The notes under the pieces: generated by a model
Seen by the model: only the letters and a program-made list of their open reading frames with translations
What the model was told of the DNA's origin: nothing
Databases searched by the model: none
Translations under genes and position numbers: made by a program
In this document: in pieces, positions 43,558 to 54,200 of the stretch
Numbering within the stretch: position 1 is the first letter of the stretch
Layout: each line of letters starts with the position of its first letter
DNA from: Bowmanella sp. JS7-9
GTDB taxonomy: Bacteria; Pseudomonadota; Gammaproteobacteria; Enterobacterales; Alteromonadaceae
Length of the DNA stretch: 64,000 nt
Assembly: GCF_004329715.1 (NCBI RefSeq)
Contig: NZ_JXSY01000018.1
Coordinates: forward strand, 367,172-431,171
Direction of reading: 5' to 3'

Positions 43558-46500
43558 TTAGTCGTTGAGACTCAGCAGCGTGGCATTACCACCGATGGCG
43601 GTAATATTATTGGTACGCGTCTTCTCGGTAACAAAGCGGGTCAGGTAGTGTGGACCACCGGCTTTGGGACCTGTGCCAGACAAGCCCTGGCCACCGAACG
43701 GTTGCACACCCACTACCGCACCGATTTGGTTGCGGTTGATATACACGTTGCCTACGTTAACACGATCCGCGATGTACAGTGCCAGCGATTCGTTACGGCT
43801 GTGAATGCCCAACGTTAAGCCAAAGCCGGTGTTGTTAATGTCGTCTAACACCTGCTCCAGTTTGTCTGCTTTGAAGCGAATCACATGCAGAATCGGCCCG
43901 AAGTGCTCTTTGTGCAACTGGTTGATATTGCTGATTTCAACGGCAGTGGGAGCCACAAAGCAGCCATCCGGGTTGACTTTGCTGATATCGGCGGTGGCGA
44001 TCAGTTTGCCTTCGGCACTGATCGTTTCAATGTGTGCCAACAGGTTGTTGCGGGCGGTTTCGTCGATTACCGGACCGACATCGGTTTTATAAGCGATCGG
44101 GTCACCGACAGTCAGTTCTTGCATTGCACCTACCAGCAATTCAATGACGCGGTCGGCAATATCATCCTGAACATACAGCACGCGTAAGGCCGAACAGCGC
44201 TGACCGGCACTGGTAAACGAAGAACTCACGACGTCATTGACCACTTGCTCAGGCAATGCGGTGCTGTCGACGATCATGGCATTCTGGCCACCGGTTTCGG
44301 CGATCAGGGTGGCAATCGCTCCTTCACGTTGAGCCAGTGAAATGTTGATGTTACGTGCAGTGGCCGTTGAACCGGTGAAACATACGCCAGTGATGCGCTC
44401 GTCACCGCTCAGTGCAGCACCCACTTTGCTGCCAATACCAGGTAATAATTGCAGTACATTGCCCGGGATACCGGCTTCATGCAGCATTTGCACCGCACGG
44501 AAGGCGGTTAAACAGGTTTGTTCCGCTGGTTTGGCGATGACGGTATTGCCGGTTACCAGTGCGGCAACAACCTGACCGGTAAAGATTGCCAGTGGGAAGT
44601 TCCACGGGCTGATACAGGCGAATACGCCCTTGCCCTGTACAAACAACTCATTACGCTCACCGGTTGGACCTGGCAGTGGGCCTTCATAGGCAAACAGTTC
44701 ACGCGCCTGATTGGCGTAGTAACGCAGGAAATCCACGGCTTCGCGCACTTCATCGATACCGTCCTGCATGGACTTACCCGCTTCCATGGTACACAAAGCA
44801 ATGAGTTCGTGGCTGTTGGCTTCCATGATCTCGGCCGCCTTTTCCAGCATATGTGCACGGGATTCCGCCGAAGTGCTGCGCCAGGCTGGGAATGCTGCAT
44901 GGGCAGACGCGATAGCGCGTTCAATGGCGCTTTCGTCAGCATGGAAAATATGTCCGGTAATATGGCTGCGATTTTGTGGCGCACGCACTTCCAGCTTATC
45001 AGCTGTTTCAAGTAATTTTCCGTCAACGATAGGACCACCCAACCATTGTTTAGTGGCATGTTGTTCTACACCGGCGAAAAATGCCTGATTTTCTGAGCTG
45101 ATATTCAAGTTGGTACCTGCTGAGTTAATACGATCATCAAAAATATGTGTGGGTAACGGGATCTTATCGTTGTGCAACGTCGGGTATTGCTTGAGTGATT
45201 CCAATGGGTGGGCCACCAGAGACCCGATTGGCGTTTTCGGATCCACTAACTTATGCACAAATGAGCTGTTTGCGCCGTTTTCCAATAAGCGTCGCACCAG
45301 ATACGGCAATAAGTCTTTGTGAGCACCCACTGGTGCGTAAATCCGTACCGTGAGGTCGCTCTGTTCGAGCATAGTGTTATAAAGTTCATCACCCATGCCG
45401 TGCAGACGCTGGAATTCGTATTCGCGCGTGCCGGCCATGCTCTTGATGGCAACGGCCGTGTGAGCATTATGGGTGGCAAACTGCGGATAAATGGCGCCTT
45501 CGGTGTGGGCGGATAACAGGAAACGCGCACAAGCCAGATAGCTGACGTCGGTACAGGCTTTACGGGTAAAGACCGGATAGCTGCGCTGACCTTTTTGCTG
45601 GGCCCACTTTACCTCGCTATCCCAATATGCACCTTTTACCAAACGTACCGGGATATTATCGCCCTGATCTTTGGCTAACTGAGCAATCCACATCAGTACT
45701 GGCAATGCGCGTTTGGAGTAAGCTTGTACCACCAAACCTAAATTGCCCCAACCCTGGCAAACTGCGCCGCGGTAGACTTTCTCAAACAGGCGCAGAGACA
45801 GTTCTAAGCGGTCAGCTTCTTCCGCATCGATACTAACGCCGACATTCAGCTCACGGGCTAATCCAACCAGTTGCTCCAGCGTGGTGACCATTTCGGTCAG
45901 GACGCGATCTTCGTTGGCTACCTCATAGCGTGGGTGCAGGGCAGATAATTTAATCGAGATAGTCGGTTTAGGCGCATTGCCTTCATAGGTCGCTTCGCCC
46001 AGTGCACGAATAGCCCGTGCATAAGCCTGCAGATATTTGTCTGCGTCTTCCTGAGTCAGTGCGGCTTCACCTAACATGTCATAGGAGTGGGTGTAGCCGG
46101 TTTTACGCTGTTTACGACTGTTTTTCAGTGCTTCTTTAATATCCTGGCCCAAAACAAATTGTTTGCCCATGATTTTCATTGCGGCATACATGGCTTTGCG
46201 CACAACCGGCTCACCGAGGCGGTTAATCAGGCGCTCAATCATATTGCCGGCGTCACCCACGGGTTGATGGACGCGAATAACTTTGCCCGTCAGCATCAGA
46301 CCCCAGGTCGACGCGTTGACCAGCAGGGAGTCGCTGTTACGCAGGTGCTTGCGCCAATCAGCACCTGATAATTTATCTTTAATCAGCGCGTCGGCAGTAT
46401 CCGCGTCGGGTATACGCAGTAAGGCCTCGGCCAGACACATCAGGATGATACCTTCCTGAGTATCCAGGCTGTATTCCTGTAAAAATGCGCTGATGCCATC

Positions 46501-46713
46501 ACCACCAGAGGCTTCTTCGCGCACTTTTTCCACCAGTTTGTAGGCTTGTTCCGTGAGCCCTTTTATATCCTGAGTATCCTGTGGCACGAGCTGCATTAAT
46601 TCCTGCAGATAAGTATCCTCATCCACCATATAGTTGGCACTAATGATGGCAGGGAGCTCGGCGAGTGACGGCAACTGATAATCCGTCTGATTAAGCTGAC
46701 TGACTTTTAACAT
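43558..46713 (-). CDS. putA: Bifunctional proline dehydrogenase/L-glutamate gamma-semialdehyde dehydrogenase
   Basis: 1051 residues; oxidises proline to glutamate with channelled intermediate. Residues about 1-500 hold the FAD-dependent PRODH barrel (SIDAEEADRLELSL, VRLVKGAYWDSEVK, TRKACTDVSYLACA, YQRLHG-type segment), and about 550-1040 the aldehyde dehydrogenase with PWNFPLAIFTGQV, FTGSTATARN, IAETGGQN (Glu) and SAGQRCSALR (catalytic Cys). There is no N-terminal ribbon-helix-helix domain, unlike E. coli PutA, so it lacks self-repression and fits the shorter PutA type. ATG at complement 46711-46713 after CGGGA. Confidence 0.96.
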   Translation of the reverse strand: MLKVSQLNQTDYQLPSLAELPAIISANYMVDEDTYLQELMQLVPQDTQDIKGLTEQAYKLVEKVREEASGGDGISAFLQEYSLDTQEGIILMCLAEALLRIPDADTADALIKDKLSGADWRKHLRNSDSLLVNASTWGLMLTGKVIRVHQPVGDAGNMIERLINRLGEPVVRKAMYAAMKIMGKQFVLGQDIKEALKNSRKQRKTGYTHSYDMLGEAALTQEDADKYLQAYARAIRALGEATYEGNAPKPTISIKLSALHPRYEVANEDRVLTEMVTTLEQLVGLARELNVGVSIDAEEADRLELSLRLFEKVYRGAVCQGWGNLGLVVQAYSKRALPVLMWIAQLAKDQGDNIPVRLVKGAYWDSEVKWAQQKGQRSYPVFTRKACTDVSYLACARFLLSAHTEGAIYPQFATHNAHTAVAIKSMAGTREYEFQRLHGMGDELYNTMLEQSDLTVRIYAPVGAHKDLLPYLVRRLLENGANSSFVHKLVDPKTPIGSLVAHPLESLKQYPTLHNDKIPLPTHIFDDRINSAGTNLNISSENQAFFAGVEQHATKQWLGGPIVDGKLLETADKLEVRAPQNRSHITGHIFHADESAIERAIASAHAAFPAWRSTSAESRAHMLEKAAEIMEANSHELIALCTMEAGKSMQDGIDEVREAVDFLRYYANQARELFAYEGPLPGPTGERNELFVQGKGVFACISPWNFPLAIFTGQVVAALVTGNTVIAKPAEQTCLTAFRAVQMLHEAGIPGNVLQLLPGIGSKVGAALSGDERITGVCFTGSTATARNINISLAQREGAIATLIAETGGQNAMIVDSTALPEQVVNDVVSSSFTSAGQRCSALRVLYVQDDIADRVIELLVGAMQELTVGDPIAYKTDVGPVIDETARNNLLAHIETISAEGKLIATADISKVNPDGCFVAPTAVEISNINQLHKEHFGPILHVIRFKADKLEQVLDDINNTGFGLTLGIHSRNESLALYIADRVNVGNVYINRNQIGAVVGVQPFGGQGLSGTGPKAGGPHYLTRFVTEKTRTNNITAIGGNATLLSLND

Positions 46714-46748
46714 AGGTAAATCCCGGAACAAGCCAATATTTGGCACAT

Positions 46749-46779
46749 AAAAAACGCGCGCAGTATATTGATGCGCGCG
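46749..46779 (-). terminator. Terminator of the YgiM-like gene
   Basis: On the minus strand GCGCGCG (46779-46773) and CGCGCGC (46761-46755) form a stem around an 11-base loop, followed by TTTTT. It lies between the SH3-domain gene and putA. Confidence 0.75.
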
Positions 46780-46836
46780 CGGGAAATATAGCTTTTTAGG
46801 TTAAATCTTTGTGTTGCTTGTGAAGCTAATTTGACG

Positions 46837-47445
46837 TTAGTCCATCCAGCCATCACGGTTGCGTTTTTTCTTCGGCAGGTAAGGAATAATCACTCCAATA
46901 ATAATACCCGCCAGCGCAATCATTCCGCCGCGCATAAACCATTCGTGTAATTCGGACTGGTCTTTACTGCTAAGTTGTTGTTCTGCTTGCTCAACCTGTG
47001 CTTGAAGCTGTTCAAACTGACGGTTTTTACCATTTAAACGTGATTCCAAATCGGCGATTTGCTGTTGCAGCGACTCGGCATTTTGTCTGGCGTCCTGCAG
47101 TGCTGCCTGAGCTTCAGATAGTTGTTGTTGTATTTGCGGCAATTTTACCCGCAGGCTTGTGTCTCGCATGACATTGATCGCTTCAATCCAGCCGGTGCGT
47201 TGGCGGTCGTCGATCACTTCAACAAATTCACGATCATCGCTGTAGCGGATCAGCGTGATAGGGGTGCCGGCGACAATGGATCCTAAGATGCGATAGTTAC
47301 GGCTCGGCCCCGCATGCATAAAGGCAAACAGCTCGTCGCTGACATACGCCTGTTCGCCTTCAGACGTGGATGCAGCGTCGGTTTCCTGCGCCATTAGCGG
47401 CAACGCCAGCATGGCAGTAATGAAGCAGAAGGTGCGAAGTAACAT
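46837..47445 (-). CDS. SH3 domain membrane protein (TIGR04211, YgiM-like)
   Basis: 202 residues. Signal peptide (1-19, PLMAQE), bacterial SH3 domain (about 30-95: YVSDELFAFMHAGPSRNYRILGSI, GWIEAINV), long coiled coil (100-165, repeated QQ/E/L pattern) and C-terminal transmembrane helix MIALAGIIIGVIIPYL with a basic tail. This is the layout of E. coli YgiM, which neighbours ygiF as it does here (divergent). The role is not established; a periplasmic sensing or envelope function is likely. Confidence 0.88.
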   Translation of the reverse strand: MLLRTFCFITAMLALPLMAQETDAASTSEGEQAYVSDELFAFMHAGPSRNYRILGSIVAGTPITLIRYSDDREFVEVIDDRQRTGWIEAINVMRDTSLRVKLPQIQQQLSEAQAALQDARQNAESLQQQIADLESRLNGKNRQFEQLQAQVEQAEQQLSSKDQSELHEWFMRGGMIALAGIIIGVIIPYLPKKKRNRDGWMD

Positions 47446-47588
47446 GTTGAAATACCGGCTTTTTAAATTGTTATAAGCACGATGTTAGGGGCAGTAATTG
47501 CAGATGGCAAGGGCAGATTTCGTTGCCCTCGGCTGCGGCTTTGGGTAATGTTGCACTTTACCTCTTTCGAGCATCTCGCCAAAACGGC

Positions 47589-49091
47589 ATGGACACAGAA
47601 ATAGAACTTAAGTTACTGGTTGCACCAGGCTCTGAAAAAATCCTTGAAAATCAATTTTTTAATCAACTATCGGGCTCGGTAGCGCAGAGCGAGTTTGCGT
47701 TATCCAATTGCTACTACGATACCGTCGACGCGCAATTGCGCCAAAACGATATTGGCTTACGGGTACGTGGTAAAAACGGCCAATTTGAGCAAACCATCAA
47801 AACAGGTGGCAATTCGATGGGCGGATTACACCATCGCGCCGAATACAATATTCCACTGTCTGATAGTCACCCTGACTTATCCTTGTTCGAACCATCAATC
47901 TGGCCACCCGGGTTAAATGTGGATGCATTGCAGGACAGTATTGGTGTGTTATTCGCGACCAATTTTGTGCGTCGTGCTTATCAGTACACCCGCGCCGATG
48001 ATGCATTGCAGGTCGAATTTGCCTACGACCAGGGCAAAGTCAAGGCGAATAACCACGGAGTTGCGATTTGCGAACTGGAGATTGAGTTACAACGTGGCAG
48101 TGCCAGTGAATTATTCAATCTGGCCGAGCAACTAGCCGAGGTATTGCCTTTTCGGCTGGGAACGCTGAGCAAAGCGGCGCGTGGTTATATGCTGGTTAAA
48201 GGTACCGAGCTTGAGGTGCTGGCGCGACCACAGAATGTGCCATTGAACGGTGATGAGGATCTCGAACAGATTCTGCAAAAAGGGCTAACTGCAGCGCTGG
48301 CCTGCTGGCAACACCATGAGCAGGTATTTTGCGAGAGTGGCAAATTACTCGCGTTGGAAGGGGTGTGGTTTGGGCAAAAATGGCTCCGTCAGCAGTTAAT
48401 TCAAATTAACAGCGTATTGGCACTGGCAGAGATAGATGCGCTGATTCAACAACTGGATCAATCGCTGCGACAATGGACCTGGGTAGCCCAGGTTTTAGCA
48501 ATGGGACGTTTGCGCTCTTCCCGCGGACCATTTAGCAAAAAATTGGCACAGTGCGACGCGTTGCAAAGTTATTTGCATGGCCGCATTCATGGATTGCTGG
48601 CGCAATACCAACCGTTGCAACTGATTAATAACGGCACCAGTGGTCTTATTCAACTGCGCCTGCTGGCGTTACTGTACAAGCGTCCCTGGCAACATGACGA
48701 AAAGGCAACCCAACCAGCTCAGGTTTTTGCTCGTCAATGGTTACAACAAAGCTGGCTGGATGTGCAGGGCGTGTTGGGCGAGCCAGCCGTGATGCAAGCC
48801 GATGATTACATTGCTCAGGAAGGGATTCTGCAACAATCGGTACTGCGCTCGCTGGCGATTGCCGAGCTGTTTAACGCCGAGCAGCGCGGCGAGTTTCGCG
48901 CCGGCTGGTTGGATGTGCTGGATGGCATCGAAGAGTTGTATACGCTGCGGGTGCTAAAACGCGAATTAGGGCGGGCAGAACTCGCAGACGCTGACGAGCT
49001 TGCTCAGTGGTGTGCAGAGAAAACGCAGCGTGTTTTAGAAATCATACACTTAAGCCATCACGCGGCGTTAAATATGACACCCTACTGGTGA
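47589..49091 (+). CDS. ygiF: CYTH and CHAD domain protein, inorganic triphosphatase-like (YgiF)
   Basis: 500 residues. N-terminal CYTH domain (about 1-200) starts MDTEIELKLLV, with the ExExK signature, and contains CYYDTVDAQLRQNDIGLRVR and EFAYDQGKVK; its charged tunnel binds triphosphate and Mg2+. C-terminal CHAD domain (about 220-500) is helical and His/Arg-rich, thought to bind polyphosphate. E. coli YgiF hydrolyses inorganic triphosphate. The ATG at 47589 opens the CYTH motif; no strong ribosome site is evident. Divergent from the YgiM-like gene. Confidence 0.9.
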   Translation: MDTEIELKLLVAPGSEKILENQFFNQLSGSVAQSEFALSNCYYDTVDAQLRQNDIGLRVRGKNGQFEQTIKTGGNSMGGLHHRAEYNIPLSDSHPDLSLFEPSIWPPGLNVDALQDSIGVLFATNFVRRAYQYTRADDALQVEFAYDQGKVKANNHGVAICELEIELQRGSASELFNLAEQLAEVLPFRLGTLSKAARGYMLVKGTELEVLARPQNVPLNGDEDLEQILQKGLTAALACWQHHEQVFCESGKLLALEGVWFGQKWLRQQLIQINSVLALAEIDALIQQLDQSLRQWTWVAQVLAMGRLRSSRGPFSKKLAQCDALQSYLHGRIHGLLAQYQPLQLINNGTSGLIQLRLLALLYKRPWQHDEKATQPAQVFARQWLQQSWLDVQGVLGEPAVMQADDYIAQEGILQQSVLRSLAIAELFNAEQRGEFRAGWLDVLDGIEELYTLRVLKRELGRAELADADELAQWCAEKTQRVLEIIHLSHHAALNMTPYW

Positions 49092-49105
49092 AAAATTAAG
49101 CTATG

Positions 49106-49171
49106 CTGACTGAGTGCCGATAACAAACCTAGGTTATTGGCAGGTAGTAGGTTGTAAAGGGGCTCAGTCAG
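49106..49171. promoter_or_regulatory. Nested inverted repeats in the leader of the AraC-type gene
   Basis: CTGACTGAG (49106-49114) pairs with CTCAGTCAG (49163-49171), and the directly following TGCCGATAAC (49115-49124) pairs with GTTATTGGCA (49133-49142; one mismatch). The outer arm ends one base before the ATG at 49173. Leader structure or operator. Confidence 0.5.
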
Positions 49172-49172
49172 T

Positions 49173-50273
49173 ATGCAGGGACAAAGCACATATTCCGCCA
49201 TGTTGCTCATGATGGCAGCGTTGTGGGCAATTCCATTACTTATCACCTGGTGGCGATTCGATCGCCTGATACACAGCAAGAGTCTGTTGCTGTTGTGTTT
49301 GTTCGCGCCATTTGCACTTTTGGATGAGTGGTTAATCAGCTCCGGACAGTATTTGTCGGGCGGCTTTCTTCTGGGCATAAGCCAATGCCTGTTTGTTATG
49401 TTATTGGTATTGTGCGCGCAGAGTGTGCGCGACCTGTGTTTTGAAAAACAACGTAACGCCAATGTACTACTGTTATTGCCCGTCGTATTTGCCTTGTTAT
49501 TACTGCCGTTTCTGACCCTCAGCCAGTCGCAAAAATTCAGTTTATTAGGACTGCAGGCCGTGCCTCAGGACGTTTCTTTGTTGTGGCTGTTATGTCCCGG
49601 TTTGATCGTGCTATGCGCCATGGGCGTGTGGATTATGGCGCGTGAGGATGTACAGCATTTTCATCGCCTTTTACCTCGCCAGGTCGCGGATCCCCAGTTA
49701 TATCGTTTGACCCCTCTGTTGTGGGGGCTTGGGGTTAATTTGTTGATAGTCAGTGTTTGCCTGCTGACCTGGACATTGGCGCTGAGCGGTCAGATAGATG
49801 CGCACAAATGGTTAGTCCTAAGCAAAATGGCGTTAAACGCCGGAATTTGGTTGATGGCCATACTGTTGGCCAGTGTAGGGGCTCAGTCGCCATTACCAGA
49901 CTTACGCAGCCGTGTGCGCCTGAGTCCGACAGAATTACGACAGCTGCACAGCCGAATTGAGACCGTGTTGGAACAGCAGCAGGCATATCGTTTTTTAGGG
50001 CTGCGAATTCGCGATGTGGCATCGCTGGTAAACGCCAGCCCGGCGCAAATCGATGCAGCGCTGGCCAGTCAGGGGATTCGCCATTTTCGTGGTTACGTTA
50101 ATGGCAAGCGCATCCGCTACGCACGTCAACGCTTGCTGACCAGTGATGACAGTGTGACCGGGTTGACCCGGCAGTTAGGGTTTCCTTCTGAGCGGTGGCT
50201 TAGTGATGTGTTCGTCAGCTATGTGCAGCGACTCGGACGTTTACGTCTGGCCTATCGTCAGTCTCAGGGATAA
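49173..50273 (+). CDS. Membrane-anchored AraC-type regulator
   Basis: 366 residues. About seven hydrophobic segments in the first 235 residues (e.g. YSAMLLMMAALWAIPLLITW, NVLLLLPVVFALLLLPFL, LLWGLGVNLLIVSVCLLTWTLAL), followed by a cytosolic helical domain (about 260-366) with LGLRIRDVASLVNASPAQIDAALAS and GKRIRYARQRLLTSDDSVTGLTRQLGFPSERWLSDVF, the double helix-turn-helix of AraC proteins. Such membrane-bound regulators sense envelope signals without phosphorelay. It follows ygiF by 81 bases, with a structured leader that may be its own operator. Targets are unknown. Confidence 0.8.
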   Translation: MQGQSTYSAMLLMMAALWAIPLLITWWRFDRLIHSKSLLLLCLFAPFALLDEWLISSGQYLSGGFLLGISQCLFVMLLVLCAQSVRDLCFEKQRNANVLLLLPVVFALLLLPFLTLSQSQKFSLLGLQAVPQDVSLLWLLCPGLIVLCAMGVWIMAREDVQHFHRLLPRQVADPQLYRLTPLLWGLGVNLLIVSVCLLTWTLALSGQIDAHKWLVLSKMALNAGIWLMAILLASVGAQSPLPDLRSRVRLSPTELRQLHSRIETVLEQQQAYRFLGLRIRDVASLVNASPAQIDAALASQGIRHFRGYVNGKRIRYARQRLLTSDDSVTGLTRQLGFPSERWLSDVFVSYVQRLGRLRLAYRQSQG

Positions 50274-50298
50274 CACCAGATGGGATAATCCAGAGGGA

Positions 50299-51291
50299 TT
50301 AATCCTCGTCTTCGAAGCGCGCTTTAATCGCGAGAATTTGCTCGATATTTTCTACAAACAGGGTAACCAGCGCAGGGTCGAAGTGCTTACCTGCCTGTTC
50401 CTGAATAAATCCCAGGGCTTTTTCCAGCGGCCAAGCGTCTTTGTAGGGGCGCTTGCTGGTAAGGGCGTCAAACACATCTGCCAGCGCTACAATGCGCCCT
50501 TCAATAGGGATTGCCTCACCGGCCAGACCGATGGGATAGCCGCTGCCGTCCCACTTTTCGTGATGGGTCAGCGACACGGACTTGGCCAGTGAGATTAAGT
50601 CCGAATCGTCGTCACCTAAGATTTCCGCGCCGATCTGTGGATGGGTTTTCATGATCGCAAACTCCTCATTGGTGAGTTTGCCGGGCTTAAGCATGATGCT
50701 GTCTGGAATACCAATCTTGCCAATATCATGCATGGGCGCGGCATTGAGCAGCTTTTCTGCTTGCCAGTCACTCATGCCGCTGGCTTTGGCTAATATTTGC
50801 GAATAATGACTCATACGCATGACGTGCATGCCGGTTTCATTGTCTTTGTATTCTGCGGCTCGCCCCAGGCGCTGAATGATCTGCAGGCGGGTGCGACGCA
50901 GTTCGTCAGCCTGTACCAGTGACAAATGTGTTTTCACCCGGGCTTTCACTACCGCTGGTGAAATCGGCTTGCTGATATAATCCACCGCGCCGGCCTCCAG
51001 CCCCCGCGCTTCATCGGTCTGGTCATTTAGTGCCGTAACAAAGATGACCGGGATAGTGCGGGTCTGTTCCTGTTGTTTCAGGTGTTCACATACTTCAAGA
51101 CCGGTCATATCCGGCATCATAATATCCAGTAGGATCAGCGCTGGCAGTTTTTCCAGTGCAACCCGCAGGGCTTCCTGGCCATTTTTGGCAAACACCAACT
51201 GGTAATCATCCTGCAGCACCTGACGAAGTACGCGCAGATTGACCGGCTCATCGTCGACCAGCAAGAGGGTGGGGCGCTGTTCTGATAACAT
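50299..51291 (-). CDS. Response regulator with HD-GYP c-di-GMP phosphodiesterase domain
   Basis: 330 residues (RpfG-like). Receiver domain (1-125) with Asp56 in ILLDIMMP and Lys in YISKPIS; HD-GYP domain (about 145-325) with MHDIGKIGIPD, HPQIGAEIL, HHEKWDGSGYPIGL and ALADVFDALTSKRPYK, carrying the metal-binding HD and GYP motifs intact. Predicted to hydrolyse c-di-GMP upon phosphorylation. The start at complement 51289-51291 is chosen; a GTG 15 bases upstream would overlap the preceding gene by 11 bases. Directly downstream of the hybrid kinase, its probable phosphodonor. Confidence 0.93.
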   Translation of the reverse strand: MLSEQRPTLLLVDDEPVNLRVLRQVLQDDYQLVFAKNGQEALRVALEKLPALILLDIMMPDMTGLEVCEHLKQQEQTRTIPVIFVTALNDQTDEARGLEAGAVDYISKPISPAVVKARVKTHLSLVQADELRRTRLQIIQRLGRAAEYKDNETGMHVMRMSHYSQILAKASGMSDWQAEKLLNAAPMHDIGKIGIPDSIMLKPGKLTNEEFAIMKTHPQIGAEILGDDDSDLISLAKSVSLTHHEKWDGSGYPIGLAGEAIPIEGRIVALADVFDALTSKRPYKDAWPLEKALGFIQEQAGKHFDPALVTLFVENIEQILAIKARFEDED

Positions 51292-51295
51292 AGAA

Positions 51296-54200
51296 TTACT
51301 GCTCACTTAAGGTTTGAATTAATGGCTTCAGGTGCTGCAACGCGACCTGAAACTCAAAATCATCAAAGGCTTGCTCGATGGCATTAAGCACGGTTGGTTG
51401 CTCTGGCAGGTCAAATTCACCTAGCAAGCGCAACCTATCATCATCGATCTGGTTTTCCATTGCATCGGCAAGCAGGGCTTGTAGTAACGTTAGCAGACGT
51501 GGTCTGTCTTGCTGCCTCGGCGCGTCTGTTGGTGCGTCTGGCAGACAATGCATGTGTCTGACCTTGTCGATCGACTGTTCTACCTGAGCGAATATCTCTC
51601 GCGCCAGTTGGCTGTCTGCCTGCTCACAAGCATGTTCGAGGTCGGCAAACAGTGCTGGTAATTTACTCAAATGCAAATTGGCACTTACGCCTTTCTCACG
51701 GTGCGCGATGAGTTTGAGCGCGTCAAATTTCTGCGCCCCGACCTGTGCCAGAAAGTCTGGGATTTGGCTCTGAAGTCTTTGTACGTAGTCGCATAACTGC
51801 TGGGTATAGCGCTTTTCTGAACCCCATAGCGCACTGCCTGCTGCAACATTCACTTCTTCGGTATGGTTTGTCGGCCGCGGACTTGCCAGCACGCAGTGGC
51901 TGACATCCATGCCCATCACACGAGCAATTTCCTGAAACAGTTTTTGCGCATCAATTGGCTTATTGGCGAAGCCATTCATACCGGCATCAAACGCGGCCTG
52001 TTTGTCTTCTTCCAGCACACTGGCTGTGATCGCAATAATCGGTAGGGCGGCAAGCTGATGTTGTTGTTCGAATTCGCGTCGCTCACGCGCAGCGGTTAAG
52101 CCATCTTTAACTGGCATTTGCACATCCATTAAAACCAGTTGCAGATTGGGTAGTTGCTGCATCCTGACCAACGCCTGCTCTCCATCTCTGGCACACTCAA
52201 CCTGATGCCCCTGGCGTTCCAGCAAAATTTGTAACAGTTCAAGATTCTGTTCAATATCGTCGACAATCAGGACCTGCATCGGTGGCAATGAGGTCACGGT
52301 GGCAGGGTGAGGACCTTGCTGTGGCGCGTCTGTCGGCGAGAGGGGTAACCACACGCTAAAACAGCTGCCTTTGTTCAGCTCACTGCGTACGTCTATTCTG
52401 CCGCCCATCAGCTCCACCAATTGTTTGCTAATGGTTGTACCGAGGCCGGTACCGCCGAAACGACGACTCATGGATGCATCAGCCTGAGTAAAGGGCTCGA
52501 AAATTTTACTGAGCTGTGCCTGCGTCATACCGATGCCGGTATCTTCAATATCAAACTGCACACCATCGCTGCAGGGAATAACCCGGATAGCAACACTGCC
52601 CTGTTCGGTAAATTTGATCGCATTACCAATCAGATTGGTCAGCACCTGCCTGATTCGTTCCGGGGCGCCAAGGTAATAGGGAGCCAGATTCCCTGAAATC
52701 TCGGTATTGAGCAGCAGTCCCTTGTTGCGCGCCTGCAGATAGAGGGTAGAAATCACCATATCCATTTCTTCAGTCAGGTTGAATGCCCGCTGTTCTAGTT
52801 CCAGCTTGCCTTTTTCTAATTTGGCCGTGTCGAGAATGTCATTGAGTAAATGCAACAGAGATCTGGAGGAATGGCTGATGGTGCTGAGGTGGCGCTGTTG
52901 CTCGTCATTTAGTGGGGTATGCAACAGAATGTCGCTGAAGCCAATGATGGCATTCATCGGTGTGCGGATTTCATGACTCATATTGGCTAAAAAGGCGGTG
53001 CGCGCGGCGGCAGCATCCTCAGCCTTCTCTTTCGCCAGTTTGAGCGCCTGCTCCATATTTTTGCGCTCGGTAATATCCATAATGAAGCCGTCGATCCACA
53101 TTACATTGCCTTGTTCATCACGGACCTTAGTTCCTTGTTCCAGCATCCAGTGAATATCACCCTGATTGTCGCGGATACGGTATTCAAGGCTAAAGGAATT
53201 GTCTTGTTTTACTGCCGCCTCGATGGCTGCTACGTCATCCGGATGATACAAATCGGCAAAGGACATTTGTGGCGATGGCAGGGTAAAGGTCTTGGCACTA
53301 AAACCGGTGATTTGTTCGACAGCGTCACTGATAAACAACATTGGCCACTGAGGTTCGTTCAGGCAGCGATAGGCAATACCGGGAATATTGGTAATCAGTG
53401 AGCGAAACTTTTGCTCACTGTCGCGCATACGTTTTTCCATTTCAACCCGAGCGCTAATGTCGGCCAAAAACGCCACAAAATAGGCTTCGTTGTCTAACTC
53501 AAAGCGACCCAGGCCAAGGCGCGCGGTAAAGGTGCTGCCGTCGGGTCGGAAAATAGAAATTTCTTCACTGGTGCCGGTCAGTACCGATTCGCCGGTGCGA
53601 CGAAAGTTGTTCAGGTGAGTTTTATATTCCTCACGTTGCTGCTCTGACAACAAAACGCCAAACGAGCGACCGGTCAGCGCATCTGGTTGCCAGCCAGTCA
53701 TGCTGGTCGCAGCAGGATTGGTTTCAACAATGATGCCGCGCTGATCGACGATAAAAATCCCGTCGATGGCATTGCGCATTATCGACTCCAGACGCTTGGC
53801 GTTAGCATTCGCCTGTATCGATATATCCCGATAGCGGTACATCAGGTTAACGACCAGCACCAGACTGATAATCGCAACCGTGAACACGGTAACGGCGATG
53901 GCCAAAATCCACGATATATGTGCAGTTTGCGCTGATAATTCCAGCCCAGGTGGGCGCACAAAGCGCGCGGCGGCCATGCCGGTGTAATGCATGCCAGCGA
54001 TAGCGCAGCCCATGATCAGACCTGCCAGCAGGTTGGTTTGCAGCAGATTAAAACGTGAAGTCAGCGCACTCAGCGCAAACCGGATCCACAGCGATAGTGT
54101 TGCCAACGTGACGGCGACCAATATCGACACCAGAAATATGCTCAGGTCGTAGCGAAGCAGGGGCGCCATTTGCATTGCGGCCATACCGGCATAGTGCATG

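Noticed and set aside
46755..46779. Alternating CG tracts as possible Z-DNA
   Set aside because: They pair with each other and are followed by T residues on the minus strand, so a normal terminator explains them.
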